A stretch of 64,000 nucleotides of DNA from Bolinopsis microptera (taxonomy: Eukaryota; Ctenophora; Tentaculata; Lobata; Bolinopsidae). Below, piece after piece: positions 48,201 to 61,000 of the stretch. The translations under genes and the position numbers were made by a program. The stretch's first letter is position 1. Every line of letters starts with the position of its first letter. The stretch is from the NCBI RefSeq assembly GCF_026151205.1, contig NC_087076.1:17209919-17273918 (forward strand), written 5' to 3'. A model generated the notes under the pieces. That model worked only from the letters and a program-made list of their open reading frames with translations. It had not been told where the DNA came from and did no database searches.

Positions 48201-48345
48201 TCGTCATTAAAAAACAAACAAATTCTATAACTAACATAATTGTCATAATTTATTTACATATTATAGTAGAAATTAAATTAATAAGTTTTTAAAAAAGTTT
48301 AAAATGTTAAAAAACCGTTAATAAAAAAATTAGATAAAAACAAAT

Positions 48346-49439
48346 TCATGAGATATTTATTCCCTTTCTCTTGGCAACACACGGGTTTTTATATAGATAT
48401 TGAACTTGTTGCTTCTTCTTTTCGATATAATTTACACCCTCTATTTTTGCTAAAACTATATTTGACACTTCCCAAAAGTTGCCTGTGTCTACTAAATTAT
48501 TAGTCTTTCTAAATTCTTCTAGATTAATTTTAAAATCAATAACAGACACTGAATTTCTAACAAATGATCGTAATTTATTCCAAAAGCTGATAACAAGCTC
48601 TGATAAAAAATTATTAGACAAGGTTTTAATATTTCTATCAATATTGTTAGATTTAGTGCTAACAATTTTATCTCCCGATCTACTTAAATTGAAAATGTCT
48701 TTTCCATACTCAACCAATCCATTTACAATTTTGTAGGCTTCAATCAAATCTCCTCTAACCCGTCTCTCTGCGAGTGTTGTAATCTGTAAGGCATCCAACC
48801 TTTCACTGTAAGGAAGTGTTCCAATATCATCAATAAGGCGTGTGAACCTTCTCTGGACATTTTCCAGTTCAATGATAGTAGCCCAATTCCCATGGCAGGC
48901 AGGTGGAGACCACAACTGAGCACAATACTCCAAGTGGGGTCTTATTATAGTTTTATAAACATTTCTCATAACGTTAATTTCTCTTATAATGAGATTCCTT
49001 GTAACCCATGCAATCATACTGTTTGCTTTACTGATACAACTTTTAATATGTTTCGACCATTTCAAATCTGAAGAAGTTAAAACTCCAAGATCTTTCTCTG
49101 CTTCAATACATTCAAGTGTAACACCACTAAATACATATTCTTGAAGGGGATTTTCATTAAATGGAACATGCATTATTTTGCATTTGCTAGGATTAAACTT
49201 TAACAGCCACACATTTTGCCAGTTTTGCAAGCTTTCTAACATATTGAAAGTGCTTTCAGTGTCATTGGCATCCATAATAACTTTAAGATCATCTGCAAAC
49301 AGTTTAGATATACCATTAATACAATCAGGCAAGTCATTGATAAAAATGACAAACAATAAAGGACCCAAAACAGACCCTTGTGGGACGCCTGATAAAACAT
49401 CACGAAGGTAGGAATATGCTCCACCAACGAATGTCTTAA
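48346..49439 (-). pseudogene. Non-LTR reverse transcriptase, 3' part (split by insertion)
   Basis: The minus-strand frame starts just after the TTAA insertion point with TFVGGAYSYLRDVLSGVPQG, then has SVLGPLLFVIFINDLP and the catalytic FADDLK. It runs to the C-terminus and TGA or TAA near 48346. It is continuous in frame with the part at 51965-53044 if the intervening element is excluded. The element's 3' untranslated part reaches about 48240. Confidence 0.88.
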
Positions 49440-51964
49440 AGGATGAGGGGACCTTAGAAAAAGTTTTTTTCTCGTGCAAATCCTTTTATTACATTACGGG
49501 TATTTGCCTCACAGAATGGCCAAAAAAAAGGAAGGTCTCTCAAAGTCACAAAACACACTTTATTCCAGTTTTTATCTCATAAGAAGCTAAGTTGACACTC
49601 ATATTTTTCTTCCCGGGGGTTCATTTAATCTCATAACCATTTTTTCTTTGAGAAAAATTGGCCGGAAAATCTTCCTCCAAAAAAACATGCCTCACAGAAT
49701 GGCCAAATCTGAATTTCTATAATTTTGTTGATGGAGATACTTTTTAAATTTCTATCACCACACGTTCTTAGAAAGCCTATTAAGGAATGAGGTAATAACC
49801 TAAAACTCACGAAAAAACTGAGCTGTGAAAAATTATTTCACAAAAAAGAAAAAATGCCTGACAAAATGGCAAAAAAAAAAGAAAACGAGAAAATTTTATT
49901 TTTCTAAAACCTTTGGCTCTTGTTTCAGGCATGCTGCTGGTATTAATATGCCTTGTTAACACCCCCATATAGGTGAAATTTCTTAGAACTGAATAAAAAG
50001 GGCATAATTTCCTACACCAAAAATGGCCATTTTGTGTGGCGTTGTTCATATTCCCTGATTTCATGATTTATAACCTTCATTCGGCTGTAAAAACACTCCA
50101 TCTGGGGTGTTATTGTATGATAAATAGCTTGTGAATACTTTAGACTTATGGTTTCATTGAATAAAAGGAGTTTTAAATTTTGGCCATTTTGTGAGGCATA
50201 TTTTGGCCATTTTGTGAGGCGTTTAGCCATTTTAACATTTTGTTTCTTCCTAAATTGAACAATGTTCGTTTTGTTTGATGAATACTATTCTTTAAACATC
50301 TTCTGTCATACTGGTGCCAGAAGTTCTCACCAAAATGCAAACTTAGTTCAAAAATTTGAAAACAAATTTTGTGAGGCATATTTTGGCCATTTTGTGAGGC
50401 GTGTAGCCATTTTAGCATTTTTTTCTTCCTATATTGAACAATGTTCGTTTTGTTTGATGAATACTATTCTTTGAACATCTTCTGTCATACTGGTGCCAGA
50501 AGTTCTCACCAAAATGTAAACTTAGTTCAAAAATTTGAAAACAAATTTTTCAGTGCTCAAAATTTCTACATAAACAGTCATATTTATGCCAGAAAATGTG
50601 GTCCTAGTTAATGATTTCACCACAGGAAGTGTTGCCAGAAGACTTTTGTTTCATATGGTATCCACAAAACCTACCAGTATTTTATAAAAAATTAGTTACA
50701 AAAACATTTACAAATTTGGCCATTCTGTGAGGCTAGCCATTCTGTGAGGCATTTACCCGTAATCGTATAAACCACTTTAGTGAAATCCGCAAAGTTGTAT
50801 TTCATTCGCGCGCCGAGATATCCAGCCAAAACAATTTGAACCTGTGACGTCAATTATGTGAGTTGCTCTGATCCGCGCATATAGAAATACAGGTAAAATG
50901 AGCATGCGGGCCGACTAAATTACTAATTAAGAATAAATTAACAATTTATGATACTAACGAGCCTTTAACCAATGGAGAGGAGACTTTTTATGACCGGTTG
51001 AAAAAAGAATTATCACCCTACGATAACCATGAGCCGAGATACACCTGGAATAAGATTGAAGTCACACAGAAAGGCATGTAAATTATGTATATTTATAGCT
51101 CCCAACGTAACACCTAGCAACTCCCTGTTTCGTACCACAGTTGATATATCAACATGTCATATCAACACAACACGGTCCTAATAAAAATGGATCGGGTAGG
51201 TATGAAATGCATGTCTTCATTCCAGTTGGACAAGCACCAAGCACCAAGCTTTTAAGTTCTAACTCACTATGTGACACTACTTATAACGTAAGCAAGATTT
51301 GCAACTATTACACCAAGCAATATTATACCAAGCATAGCAGACGAACACATCCACATTCGTTACGCTTTACACTCAAGTCACAGCAAACTAAAACGGTAAA
51401 TTATAAATGAGTGTACAACTAAAGGCCGGTCGCACTCAGATAGGACTAGAGGCGCCAAGGGCCAGCTAGTAAAATGTCTTCTACTACATCATACATTCTT
51501 TTTAATTGTGTCCATATCGGGTTTCAAACAAGTCAAAACAAAATAGCAGTTTGTGGTTTAGTTAGCGGATGCTACTTATCTTTGCTATTTATAAATAGAA
51601 ATACCTACTACAACTACAAGAAAGCCTTTCTGAGTTACATTTAACTATTATTATTAAAGAGAATTATTCGTAACTTAGACTAATTCAGTGCAACCAAAGA
51701 TACCGCTCTCGCAAACGCCAAAGGTAACACGACGTAATTAAAACAGAACAGAACAAAATGTTGACACGAGCAAAGGGTGCGCGCGCACGTTGGTCTTAAC
51801 ACATAAGTGACGTCACAGCCCAAAATTGCTATCAGCCAATAGGAGCGCTGAGTGATATTGCACGAATTATCGATTTCACAGTACGGCGTATTTTTTGATT
51901 CTACACACTTTCACAGGACTTAAACGCGAATATTTGGAAGTAAATTCTAAGGTCCCCTCATCCT
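49440..51964. mobile_element. TTAA-flanked inverted-repeat element inserted in a reverse transcriptase
   Basis: 2,525 bp with inverted ends AGGATGAGGGGACCTTAGAA, flanked by TTAA at 49436-49439 and 51965-51968. The TTAA lies in codons for Phe-Lys of the interrupted reverse transcriptase frame, and one copy of it keeps that frame open. Inside are scattered copies of GCCTCACAGAATGGCC and its variants and a near-duplicate of about 200 bp (50160-50360 versus 50360-50550). No transposase is seen. Most likely a non-autonomous piggyBac-type element. Confidence 0.88.
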
Positions 51965-53044
51965 TTAAATCTTCTTCCAGATAAAAAGTCTTTCACAATA
52001 TCTAAAGTGTTACCACTTATACCCAAATTTCTCATTTTTGTAAGTAGTCTATGATGTGGAACACTATCAAATGCTTTACAAAAATCTAAGTAAAACACAT
52101 CTACGGGTGCACCATCCTCTAACAGTTCGATGATACATTCTACACTCTCTAATAGATTAGATAAACAAGATTTACCTTCTACAAATCCATGCTGGTTTGG
52201 ATTTATCTTCTTACTAACAAAACTCATAATATGCCTCCTTACTAATTTTTCATATAATTTACATAAAATGCATGTAAGTGACACTGGCCTGTAATTTAGG
52301 GCATCTTTCCGACTACCCTTTTTATAAAGAGATGTAACATTTGCTGTCTTCCACTGTTCTGGAATTTTTCCACTCGAAGCACATGTTTGAAATAATTTAG
52401 TCACAGCAGAAACAAAACTTGAATTATGTTCAAGTTCTTTTAATAATTTAGGATGAATGCCATCTGGCCCTTTACTTTTACTAATATTAATTCTTTTCAG
52501 TTCTCTGCCAACATCATCCATTGTTATCTCAATATTTTCAATGTTTAACTCATCCGCAATAAAATAACATTCTCTGTTCAAAGGTCCATCTGGTTCTTTG
52601 ACAAAAACTGAAGCAAAAGCATCAGCCAATACTTCGGCAGTTTCAAAATTACTTTTGGTCAAAGATCCGTCCGGTTTTTCCAGGGATGATACACAACTTT
52701 TTAACACTCTTTTCCCTCTTAAATATGCATAAAATGGCTTCGTATTATATTTCATACACTGTGTAATTTTTCTTTCATAATTAACTTTACATTTAAATGA
52801 CTTACTATCAAACTGTCCTTGTTGGTTCAGTGCAACATTAAGATTTTCAGAAGAAGGATTATTATCAAAAATATACCAACATTTATCTGTATTTTTCCTG
52901 CATCTTTTTAAGGATGAGTTTGCCCAAGGCTCACATTTAAAGTTCTTTTCCGTCGGAACTATATCAGATACTAAGTTAAGCTTTGAGTGTAACTCACTCC
53001 ACATATCTTCAGAAGTTAAAGGAAGAGGTTTCAGAAGAGTGAGC
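51965..53044 (-). pseudogene. Non-LTR reverse transcriptase, 5' part (split by insertion)
   Basis: The minus-strand frame covers the pre-reverse-transcriptase linker and first motifs: SKSKGPDGIHPKLLKEL, LNYRPVSLTCILCKLYEK and VFYLDFCKAFDSVPHHRLL, ending FLSGRRF at the insertion. The endonuclease part is absent, so the copy is 5'-truncated near 53044. Confidence 0.88.
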
Positions 53045-54135
53045 TAAAAAGAAGACAAGATTCTATTCTAATTTATTGATTATTATATTTATTGAAATAA
53101 ACCTATAATATCCATTAATCCAGGAGTGATGACAGGATATATAACAAGCAAAAACGTCACGATGAGTTTGTAGAACTAATTACAACACTACAAATCTATT
53201 ACATTTATTGAGGACCCCTAGTGGGACATTACACCTAAATAGAATGTAAACTACAATTGCAGAAAACTCAATAAGTAGAGCTGTTTGTGTAATGTGTAGG
53301 ATCCAACCAGTAAACCCACCTGATGGGAATTCCCACCAGGCCACACCAGTTGTAGTTGAGAAATTTACTACCACTATCATGCCAAAGGTAGCACACTCAA
53401 GAATCCTATGATGGAGTCAATCTAGTGTATATCTAGTGCACATTCAAGGCACATTCAAGGACATTCAAGACACAAAGCAAGAAAAAGGAAGGAGAGATAC
53501 TGCGATGTAGTAAAACATGTGAGAACAAGGATAAGATGTGCATATTTTGCAATGTTGAGAACAACTCTTATTGCTCTACGAGGGTATCGAGGAAATAAGG
53601 TGGACACCAAACATGAGATTCATCTATCAGAAGTCTCATACAACCTCATCCCGGCCCCTATAATGTGGTAGATCATGTGTTTTGTAAACATTTAAAAAAT
53701 TATTGGTAGCAATGTATTGTGCTCTGCCAATTGCAACACTTAAAATTTGATTGTGCTCTGCTAATTGCATCACTTGATTTAATTGAATTTATATATACTG
53801 TTTGACACATTTTTCATTTCAAGACACATAATAGCATGGACACTTTCGTTTACTTGGAGTACATAATAGACGAACGCAAAGGTCCTGAAAACCGAGGTTG
53901 TGACCATGAAGGAAGTTTGTAATGTTTGTGTTTGGTGTTGTCAATGCGTTTATCATTGCGATGGAAAAAGGGGATTTATACTTACATTAATGAACAAGTG
54001 TTAAATGTTGTATGGGCATTTTGTGATTAATAAGCATTAAAACACAAGCCATCATGTGCCAATTAGCAGTATGAGTAAGGTGCAGCTCATTAGGACCACT
54101 GGGCCAAACGGCGAAAAACCAAAGCTCTAACCACA
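53045..54135. other. Stretch without a supported gene
   Basis: AT-rich. Short direct duplication GTGCTCTGCCAATTGCA / GTGCTCTGCTAATTGCA near 53720-53775. No exon is supported. Confidence 0.5.
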
Positions 54136-54137
54136 AA

Positions 54138-54299
54138 CCAGAGCCCTTGCGCTTGTTGATACATGTTTCGTATCCCTTCGGCGCGCTTCGTATCGCTTCG
54201 CGCGCGAAAAGTGGCATGCAACGTATGTCAATGCGCTTGTAGTATACATCTTTCACCTAACCATGTGCTTTCGCGCCACTGCAAGCGCAAGGGCTCTGG
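54138..54299. mobile_element. Short inverted-repeat element
   Basis: Ends CAGAGCCCTTGCGCTTG and its reverse complement, 162 bp apart. Inside is CGCGCGAAAAGTGGCATGCA, also found at 25145-25175. No clear target duplication. Confidence 0.6.
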
Positions 54300-54479
54300 A
54301 TAGAGCAATATATAGCTTGACAGATATATGTTACTCGTCTAAATTTCTTCGAAGTAGCGCGGGCAGGGCTAAAAGTCTATTAACATGACAATGAATAATA
54401 TGTAGCGAGCGCCCACCGAAACAAGCACGTCTTGTATTATCTATTGTTAAATATTATAGCCAGAGCACAGAGGCTAATA

Positions 54480-55330
54480 TTTCCAATTTCGAGAAGAAAT
54501 CGGCGCGCGCTACTTCGAAGAAATTATTATACGAGCTTAACATCCGTCAAGTCATATGTATTGATTCATTGTCATACGTTGTATGACCCGCCGCGCACGA
54601 GTGCGCGGCTCCCCCTGTATCGTCAAGTGAAACGACCGTGGGGGTCGCAACGTGATACAATTGATTCACGATTGACGATGTCGCAATCCTTCTCAGCTCG
54701 TATCGGCGAGGTCCGGAGGTCAAGCGGTGCATCTCGCCGATCTAAGCTACAGTTGCAAGGAGAATTGTTTGATGCGCGGCGCGGCCCAGTAGTGCATTAC
54801 GCTACAACTATCTCGTCAGCGAGCATACGATAATGTGCGCGGCGATGGCCTCTACCTGTAAGTCAAAGCTCTCAATATATTACAAAGCAACCCAGGTTTG
54901 TCAGTTTTACTCGCGTCAGTACAGCAGAATGCTAATTTTTGTGGTCAACGGGTGATTGATACTCGCACCTGTTCACTGTTACTTCCAAAGACTGTAGAGC
55001 TCTGAGCTAGTGTCGATTAAAAGTCTAATTCGACTTGGTAGGTTATTAATTTACAATTGCGTAACTTTGAACTTGCAGCGCGAACGTGTCACGTGGTGTG
55101 ACATCTACAAGTTGTAAAACATAATTTAGCTATGTTTATATTGCCTATATGCTATAGAGATGTGCATTAACTAGCTATACTAGGTATTGCTCGCTACTCT
55201 CACGTACAATGAGAGAAGCTCGAAAAGAGAGCCGCGCATTGATGATTGAGATTGGCATGCCAGGTTGCCCTAACCAGAGCCCTCTCGCTTGCAGTAGCGT
55301 CACGCAGTACGCGTAGACTCATGGCTAGGT
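54480..55330. repeat. GC-rich dispersed repeat, copy 2 (inverted and rearranged)
   Basis: Contains, in reverse complement, blocks seen at 24715-25215: CGAGTGCGCGGCTCCCCCTG, CAGTAGTGCATTACGCTACA and ATGTCGCAATCCTT. A further block, CCTAACCAGAGCCCTCTCGC and GTACGCGTAGACTCATG, is in the same orientation. The mixed order implies rearrangement or nested insertion. Confidence 0.6.
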
Positions 55331-55869
55331 GACCGTGAACGTGTTTAAGTGTGTATCGAAATTAGAAATGAAAAGGCCAAAATTACACGAAAGTATTTGA
55401 ACTTGAAAATGGAAAACAAGATGAGTGGCTTATTTGAAAACAAAATAGAAGTTAACCGTCCACATATGAAATGACTTCAGACTTAAATGTAATAAAGCAA
55501 TATCCCATTTTCCAATTTTAAGCGTTTCGGTGAGTCAGGCGCCGCGCTAGCCCGATGGAGCTGAGAATTTAAAAATAAAATGTTAAATTAGTTAACTCTG
55601 GCATTTTCATGCAATAACAGCAGAATCCTGCTATGTCATATGTATATAAATATATTTATATAAAGTTAAAAATAACATATCGGTGTCAATGGTCAAATAT
55701 TTGGAAAAGTCTATAAGAAAAGCGGATTCATTTATCTAATAGGTTAGCAACCAAATTGGTTAAGTAACTTTAAACTAGTTCTATAAATAATTGATTGTCT
55801 GTGTCAGTGTGTCATTCCTATAAATATTTAATTTAAGAAGACCCAAGCACTAAGGTTAGTGATATTATG

Positions 55870-58800
55870 TCAGTTTGAGTCACAGTCTTGTGTACTCTCA
55901 TTCGGGCCAGCCCGTAGATTTTCTTTCACTTCCAATTGTTCTGTAAGTTCAACCTCTTCAAAAATCGTGCTCAATTTTGCAGCTGCTAAAATAGAACTCG
56001 GACGCTTTATAGGGCTTAAAGAAGCAACTGATGACGATTGGTCGATATATTCGTGGCTTTTATCTTCACTCTCAACAAAAGAAGTCTCCGCTTCCTCGCC
56101 ATCATTGTGAATGTGATCTGAAGTGTCACTAAAGCTCTTCAACTCAACGTAACTACCGTCCATAGGAACAAAGTTTGGGTTCACATAAACGGACACTCTG
56201 TGTTTGTTAGGTACAGCTGGAGGTGGTCTTCTTGGAAAATTACGAGAGTTATCGAAAGAGAAGGAAGTTTCCACAAAAGGAGATGCAGGACTAATCTCAC
56301 AATCTTCACTGTCACTCGAAGATCCAATAAGAGCTGTTTGAGATCCGGACCACACAGAGTAACTACTGACAACTAACGACGACTCAGACCGTCCTAAAGA
56401 GTAGGCAGCATTGTTAACAAGACCTCTTGCTAGAGATGATCCTCCGGCTAGAGATGATCCTCCAACTGAGCTAGCAGCAGAGGAGGGGTTCAGGAATAAA
56501 CCAACGGAACTGTCAGTGTCGGAGGTCTCGCTGTAGCTCGAGTTGAGGGTGAAGCTGCCTTTATGAACTCTCGGACGAGGCATCGGCTCCAGTTCCCAGG
56601 GTTGTGGGTCTTCATCTCCGATATATTCCGCCATCAACGTGAACTGAAAAATTTAATTACATTCAGATAATCTGTGGAAGCATTCTGTCAAAGTTAACAA
56701 GTTCTTGCATAAGAATAAAAAACAAAAATGTTAATTTTTAAGTTGACCCATATAGATTCAATCAACGAATAAAACGAGGGTCTTTTTGATGAGCAAACAG
56801 TTTTTACCTCTGGATCCTTCCGGCGGCGCCTGATGAAACACCAAGTGAGAAAAATAATGACAGGGGTAGCAACAATACAACACGCCAGGACAATGAGTAG
56901 AATCTTTTCCAGGTCATTTTTCTTAGGTGGTGGGTTAGTTGTCTTGAAGGGATCTGAAATGAGGAATTGTGGTGTTGTCGAAATTAACTGCAATTATTGT
57001 AATCAGATGGACAGTGTGGGCAATTTTAAAAACAATTCTATCATTTTAGAAAATAGATGTTGGTAGTCGGTGTTGCCCCCATCCCCCCGGCCCCCCAGAC
57101 TAACAGACTTACTTGACTCTAAAATGCGAGTTGTTGTGATCATCATGGAGGTTGTCTCCTCCGGTAATATTGTCGAGTCAGTCAATCTCACCATCTTTGG
57201 TGAAGTGAAGTGGGATTTGTGGTCATTAAACCACTGAACGGGAAGAGCCCCAAGTTCGGCACAACTGGGGGCAATCTTTACGATACGATTGCTGAATGAA
57301 TAAGATGATAATAATAAGTAATTCATGTCTACATGTTTTGAGATTCACCGTATTTTGTTCGCCTATTAGAACTGGGCAACATTCAACAATGAAGGATTTT
57401 GTAAAACTTAGTTCCGCCATTAATGGTTATGATGCACAGAACAGCGCTATATATATACTATTCATATTGCCCGAAACGGTTAAAACAGGATTTTTAACCG
57501 TGGTTTTTAGCCGGGGTACACTACAATTTGTTACACTATTTTTACACTTTTTAGGCTATTTTACACACAACTTTTTTTGTACCCCCCCCCCCCCTCCCCC
57601 GAATATATATAATTAAGATGGAGAGGGGGGAGGGTACTCTCTTCTGGCATGTTCACCGAACTTGTGAAAATTTGGGCTCCGTCCATAAGAATAAAAACAT
57701 ATATTTGAAAATTTATAAAAACAATGGGACATACTAATTTCTTAAACAGAACCACGCCGAGTTGTTCACTTCAAGAGTTGTACCCTGTAACGCTCTCAAA
57801 TCGAAGCTATTTAACAGCGACTTCGAGTCTGGGAAGTTCCTTCTGTAAACATAATCTCCGATAAAATTCCGAACACAACGAAACACTCCGAGCAATTTTC
57901 CGCATCGCACCTCATCCTGAAACATACAATTACAAGATGTACAAAATCTACAATCACAAGATTTAATTTTAGCGAAACATAAACCAACGAACAAGGTTAG
58001 TTGAGCACAACGCTCCAAGTGGATGATTGTGCAATTATGGCATTGACGGCACCTACCAGGAAGGATATTCTCTGATTCTTATATAACAGATTCCAGTATA
58101 TCCCTTCAGCGTCCAGACAAGATCTGACCACTTTTCGGAGTTTCTTTTTGTAGCAATTGCTGGGCGAGCTACAACCTGAGATAGCAAAAGTTACATTTGT
58201 ATCAAATCTCTCTGGAGTTAACAGATACGAAGTGCAAATCATCTGCATGCATTTAATCAAAGAAATGAGAACATGTGTTTCATGCAGGGATGCTGTTTCA
58301 TGCAGGAATGCTGTACCATGGGTGAAAAATTCATAAATGCTAAAAATGATGTAGTGGTTCAACTTCAGTTTATTGGAGTTTACATAGGTGAAGCCGAAAC
58401 AAAAACAAATTTCTAGGTCGTGCAAATTATATTTTATTCGAGTAAAAGAAGAAGTGTACCATATTTTTTCGTTGACGTTTATAAAACCAAGGTCATGCAA
58501 TCTATTCAAGTTAATTAAAGAAGCAACAAGATAAAGTTTCTAAATAAATTATAAAATACCATGGAAATATATAGTGATATAAATTGTCAGAACAAACGGA
58601 ACTTGTTGCTGCCATGTGCATTAAACACTATTGCATATTGGAAGGTATCTTTGGAAAACCCAAACTATGATCACAACTAAGCAGCACAGTCAGGACGTTC
58701 TGGTTCAAAACATTTATCTTAATTTAACCCATTTAAGCAACTGGTATGCAGGCCGTGAGTTTTAAGTCATTCCTAACGAATTCAGTTATAAACATCGATA

Positions 58801-59482
58801 AGTTTAGACACGGATTTCGAACGAGCGAAGACTCACCAAAATCAAAGTTTCTCCAATTCAAAATGGTACTAATGTTTTTCTTGAGAGCATCTTTTTGGTC
58901 GATAAGCTTTTGCACTAAATGATCAGCATGAAATGAACGATCTTCCTGCTGAAAATGACCAGCCATATGCTTCACTAGGGGACAGTTCCACTGGTAAACG
59001 ATGCAGTTCAAGCAAAGGTCGACTAAATCAACCTCTTGGGGAATCCTATGACAATGAATGTGGCAGTTTTGGATAGTAAGGTAGCGGGAATATGTGGTGA
59101 GACAGTTGGCAACTTTGTTGCCCATTACTCCCTTACCGCTATTAGTAGGATTGGCACATTTTTGATGACACATCAAATTAGAAATCTCTTTTCGTATCGT
59201 TAGTCCTCTTTTATCGACTTTTCTGATGGATCCCACAAAATCATCCATAGAACCGATTTTAAACAATTTCCTTTTATTTCTAATTTGCTCACACCCAATT
59301 TCATCGACGAAATTATTGACATCAAAATTTCCCTGGTATACGTTGAAGTCATAGATAAACCCTTCAAACGAACGCAAATGCATCACACCGATGTCCTGGA
59401 TGAAACCATCGTTGAGGTCACAGCCGATGGTGAAGAATATCGGAAAGTAAATGGTCCTGTAAATCCGTTTAAATGCTGACAT
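55870..59482 (-). CDS. Receptor-like type I membrane protein, about 681 aa
   Basis: Six exons: 58837-59482, 58057-58175, 57735-57916, 57113-57291, 56808-56953 and 55870-56643; phases agree. The N-terminus (RTIYFPIFFTIGC, residues about 9-21) looks like a signal peptide. The extracellular part of about 390 residues is Cys-rich (for example NLMCHQKCAN, NCHIHCHRIP, LCLNCIVYQWNC). One membrane helix, ILLIVLACCIVATPVIIFLT, is followed by a basic RRRRK stop-transfer. The cytoplasmic tail (about 270 aa) is Ser/Thr- and acid-rich, with RRPPPAVP (an SH3-ligand type PxxP) and tyrosines such as YVNPNF and YVELK. There is no kinase or other catalytic domain. I do not recognise the ectodomain family; the tail suggests recruitment of signalling adaptors, which is inference. 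Confidence 0.72.
57060..57112. repeat. C-run in an intron
   Basis: CCCCCATCCCCCCGGCCCCC directly downstream of an exon end; similar C/T-rich runs lie at 57583-57600. Likely prone to sequencing length error. Confidence 0.6.
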
Positions 59483-60219
59483 CAGTTGCCCTTTTGAGAG
59501 GTGTATGTCTATGTCACTTGTTCCCCTCGGTTCGAGAGGTTTAAGAGGTCCATACTGCTCAGTCCTGGATGTGTAAAAGAATGAACGGCCCTAATTAAAT
59601 CAGCCTGTCAAATAAATCAAATCAAATCAAATGTGCAATCAAATCAAATGTGCAGCAAAATCCCGTAACACTTACAATTGGCTCGTTACATTATTTTGGG
59701 TAACTTAGTCACATGACAATTACAACATGCCATGCAATTATTTCCCACCACTGCAACTGATCACAGCAAACACGTTTGTAAGAGTACCAAGTGTTTTTAA
59801 TGATCAGTTTGTACTTATGAGGGGTCGTTCACATACTACGTCATCAGCCAGGGGCCGCGGGGAGGGGGTTTCCAAAATTTCATACGTGCACACCAACTGT
59901 GGATCACATTTTGCTAAGTACACTAACTGTGTACTGTTCACTGGATATACTAACTATGTATCTAACCTGATTAGATATACAGTTAGTATATCCAGTGAAC
60001 AGTAATCACTCTTATTTAATAAATATAAGTATTACACTTTTACATTTGTTGCTAAATTGTAGCTCTGTTATCACTTATCGCTTAGCTATCTCTGTTAAAT
60101 CCGACACGGCTTGTTTAACCGCCACAGTCTTACCTTGTATACACATGTTACTTAATCATAATTGAAGGGTTTGGTTGGTAAACCAGGATTTAACGGTATC
60201 TTGCACACACGTTCGGCCC
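59483..60219. other. Upstream flank of the receptor gene, with repeat copies
   Basis: Contains a short AAATCAAATC run, a repeat end GAGGGGTCGTTCACATACTA (about 59818) and a hairpin (about 59936-60003). The block is duplicated at about 61000-61600. No coding exon. Confidence 0.6.
59936..60003. repeat. Hairpin: ACTGTTCACTGGATATACTAACT inverted repeat
   Basis: About 22-bp arms (ACTGTTCACTGGATATACTA and its complement) separated by about 25 bases. The same hairpin occurs in the duplicate at about 61372-61442. Confidence 0.8.
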
Positions 60220-61000
60220 CTCAACATTTATCTTAATTAACCATTAAACGAACTGTATGCGGCCGTAGTTTAAGTCTTCCTACGAATTCAGTTATAACAT
60301 CGATAAGTTAGACACGATTTCGACGAGCGAAGCTCAACCAAATCAAGATTTCTCCAATCATAAATGTACTAATTTTTTCTTGAGAGCACTTTGGTCGATA
60401 ACTTGCCTAAATATCAGCATGAAATGATATCTCCTGCTGAAAATGACCAGCCATTGCTCACTAGGACGTTCCACTGGACAACGATGCAGTTCAAGCAAAG
60501 TCGACTAATCACTCTTGGGGCAATCCTATGACAATGAACCTGTCAGTTATTGATGGAGGTAGATATGTGTGACATTGCAACTTTGTTGCCCATTACAGAC
60601 CTATTCGCGATAGTAGATTGGCACATTTTTGTTGACACATCAAATTAGAAATCTCTTTCGGTATAGTTAGTCCTCTTATCGACTTTCTGATGGTCCCCAA
60701 AATCATCCATGAACCGATTTTAAACAATGTTCCTTTTGTTCTAAGTTGCTCACACCCATTCATCGACGAAATTTTGACTTTCAAAATTTCCCTGTATAAG
60801 TTGAAGTCATAGAAAACCCTTCAAACGAACGCAAATGCTCACACCGATTGTCCTGATAACCACGTGAGGTCACAGCCGATGAGAATATCGGAAAGTAATT
60901 TCCTGTAAATCCGTTTAAATGCTGACAATCATTGCCCTTGAGAGGTGTATGTCTAAGTCACTTGTTCCCCTCGTCAGAGGTTTAAGAGGTCCATACTGCT
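60220..61000 (-). pseudogene. Degraded duplicate of the receptor gene's first exon
   Basis: Aligns along its length with 58720-59560 but with many one- and two-base deletions and some substitutions, so no frame survives. Fragments such as GLTIPKEISNLMCQQKC are still readable on the minus strand. Losses are frequent at doubled bases. The next part, 61000-61450, is far less changed relative to 59560-60005. Confidence 0.82.
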
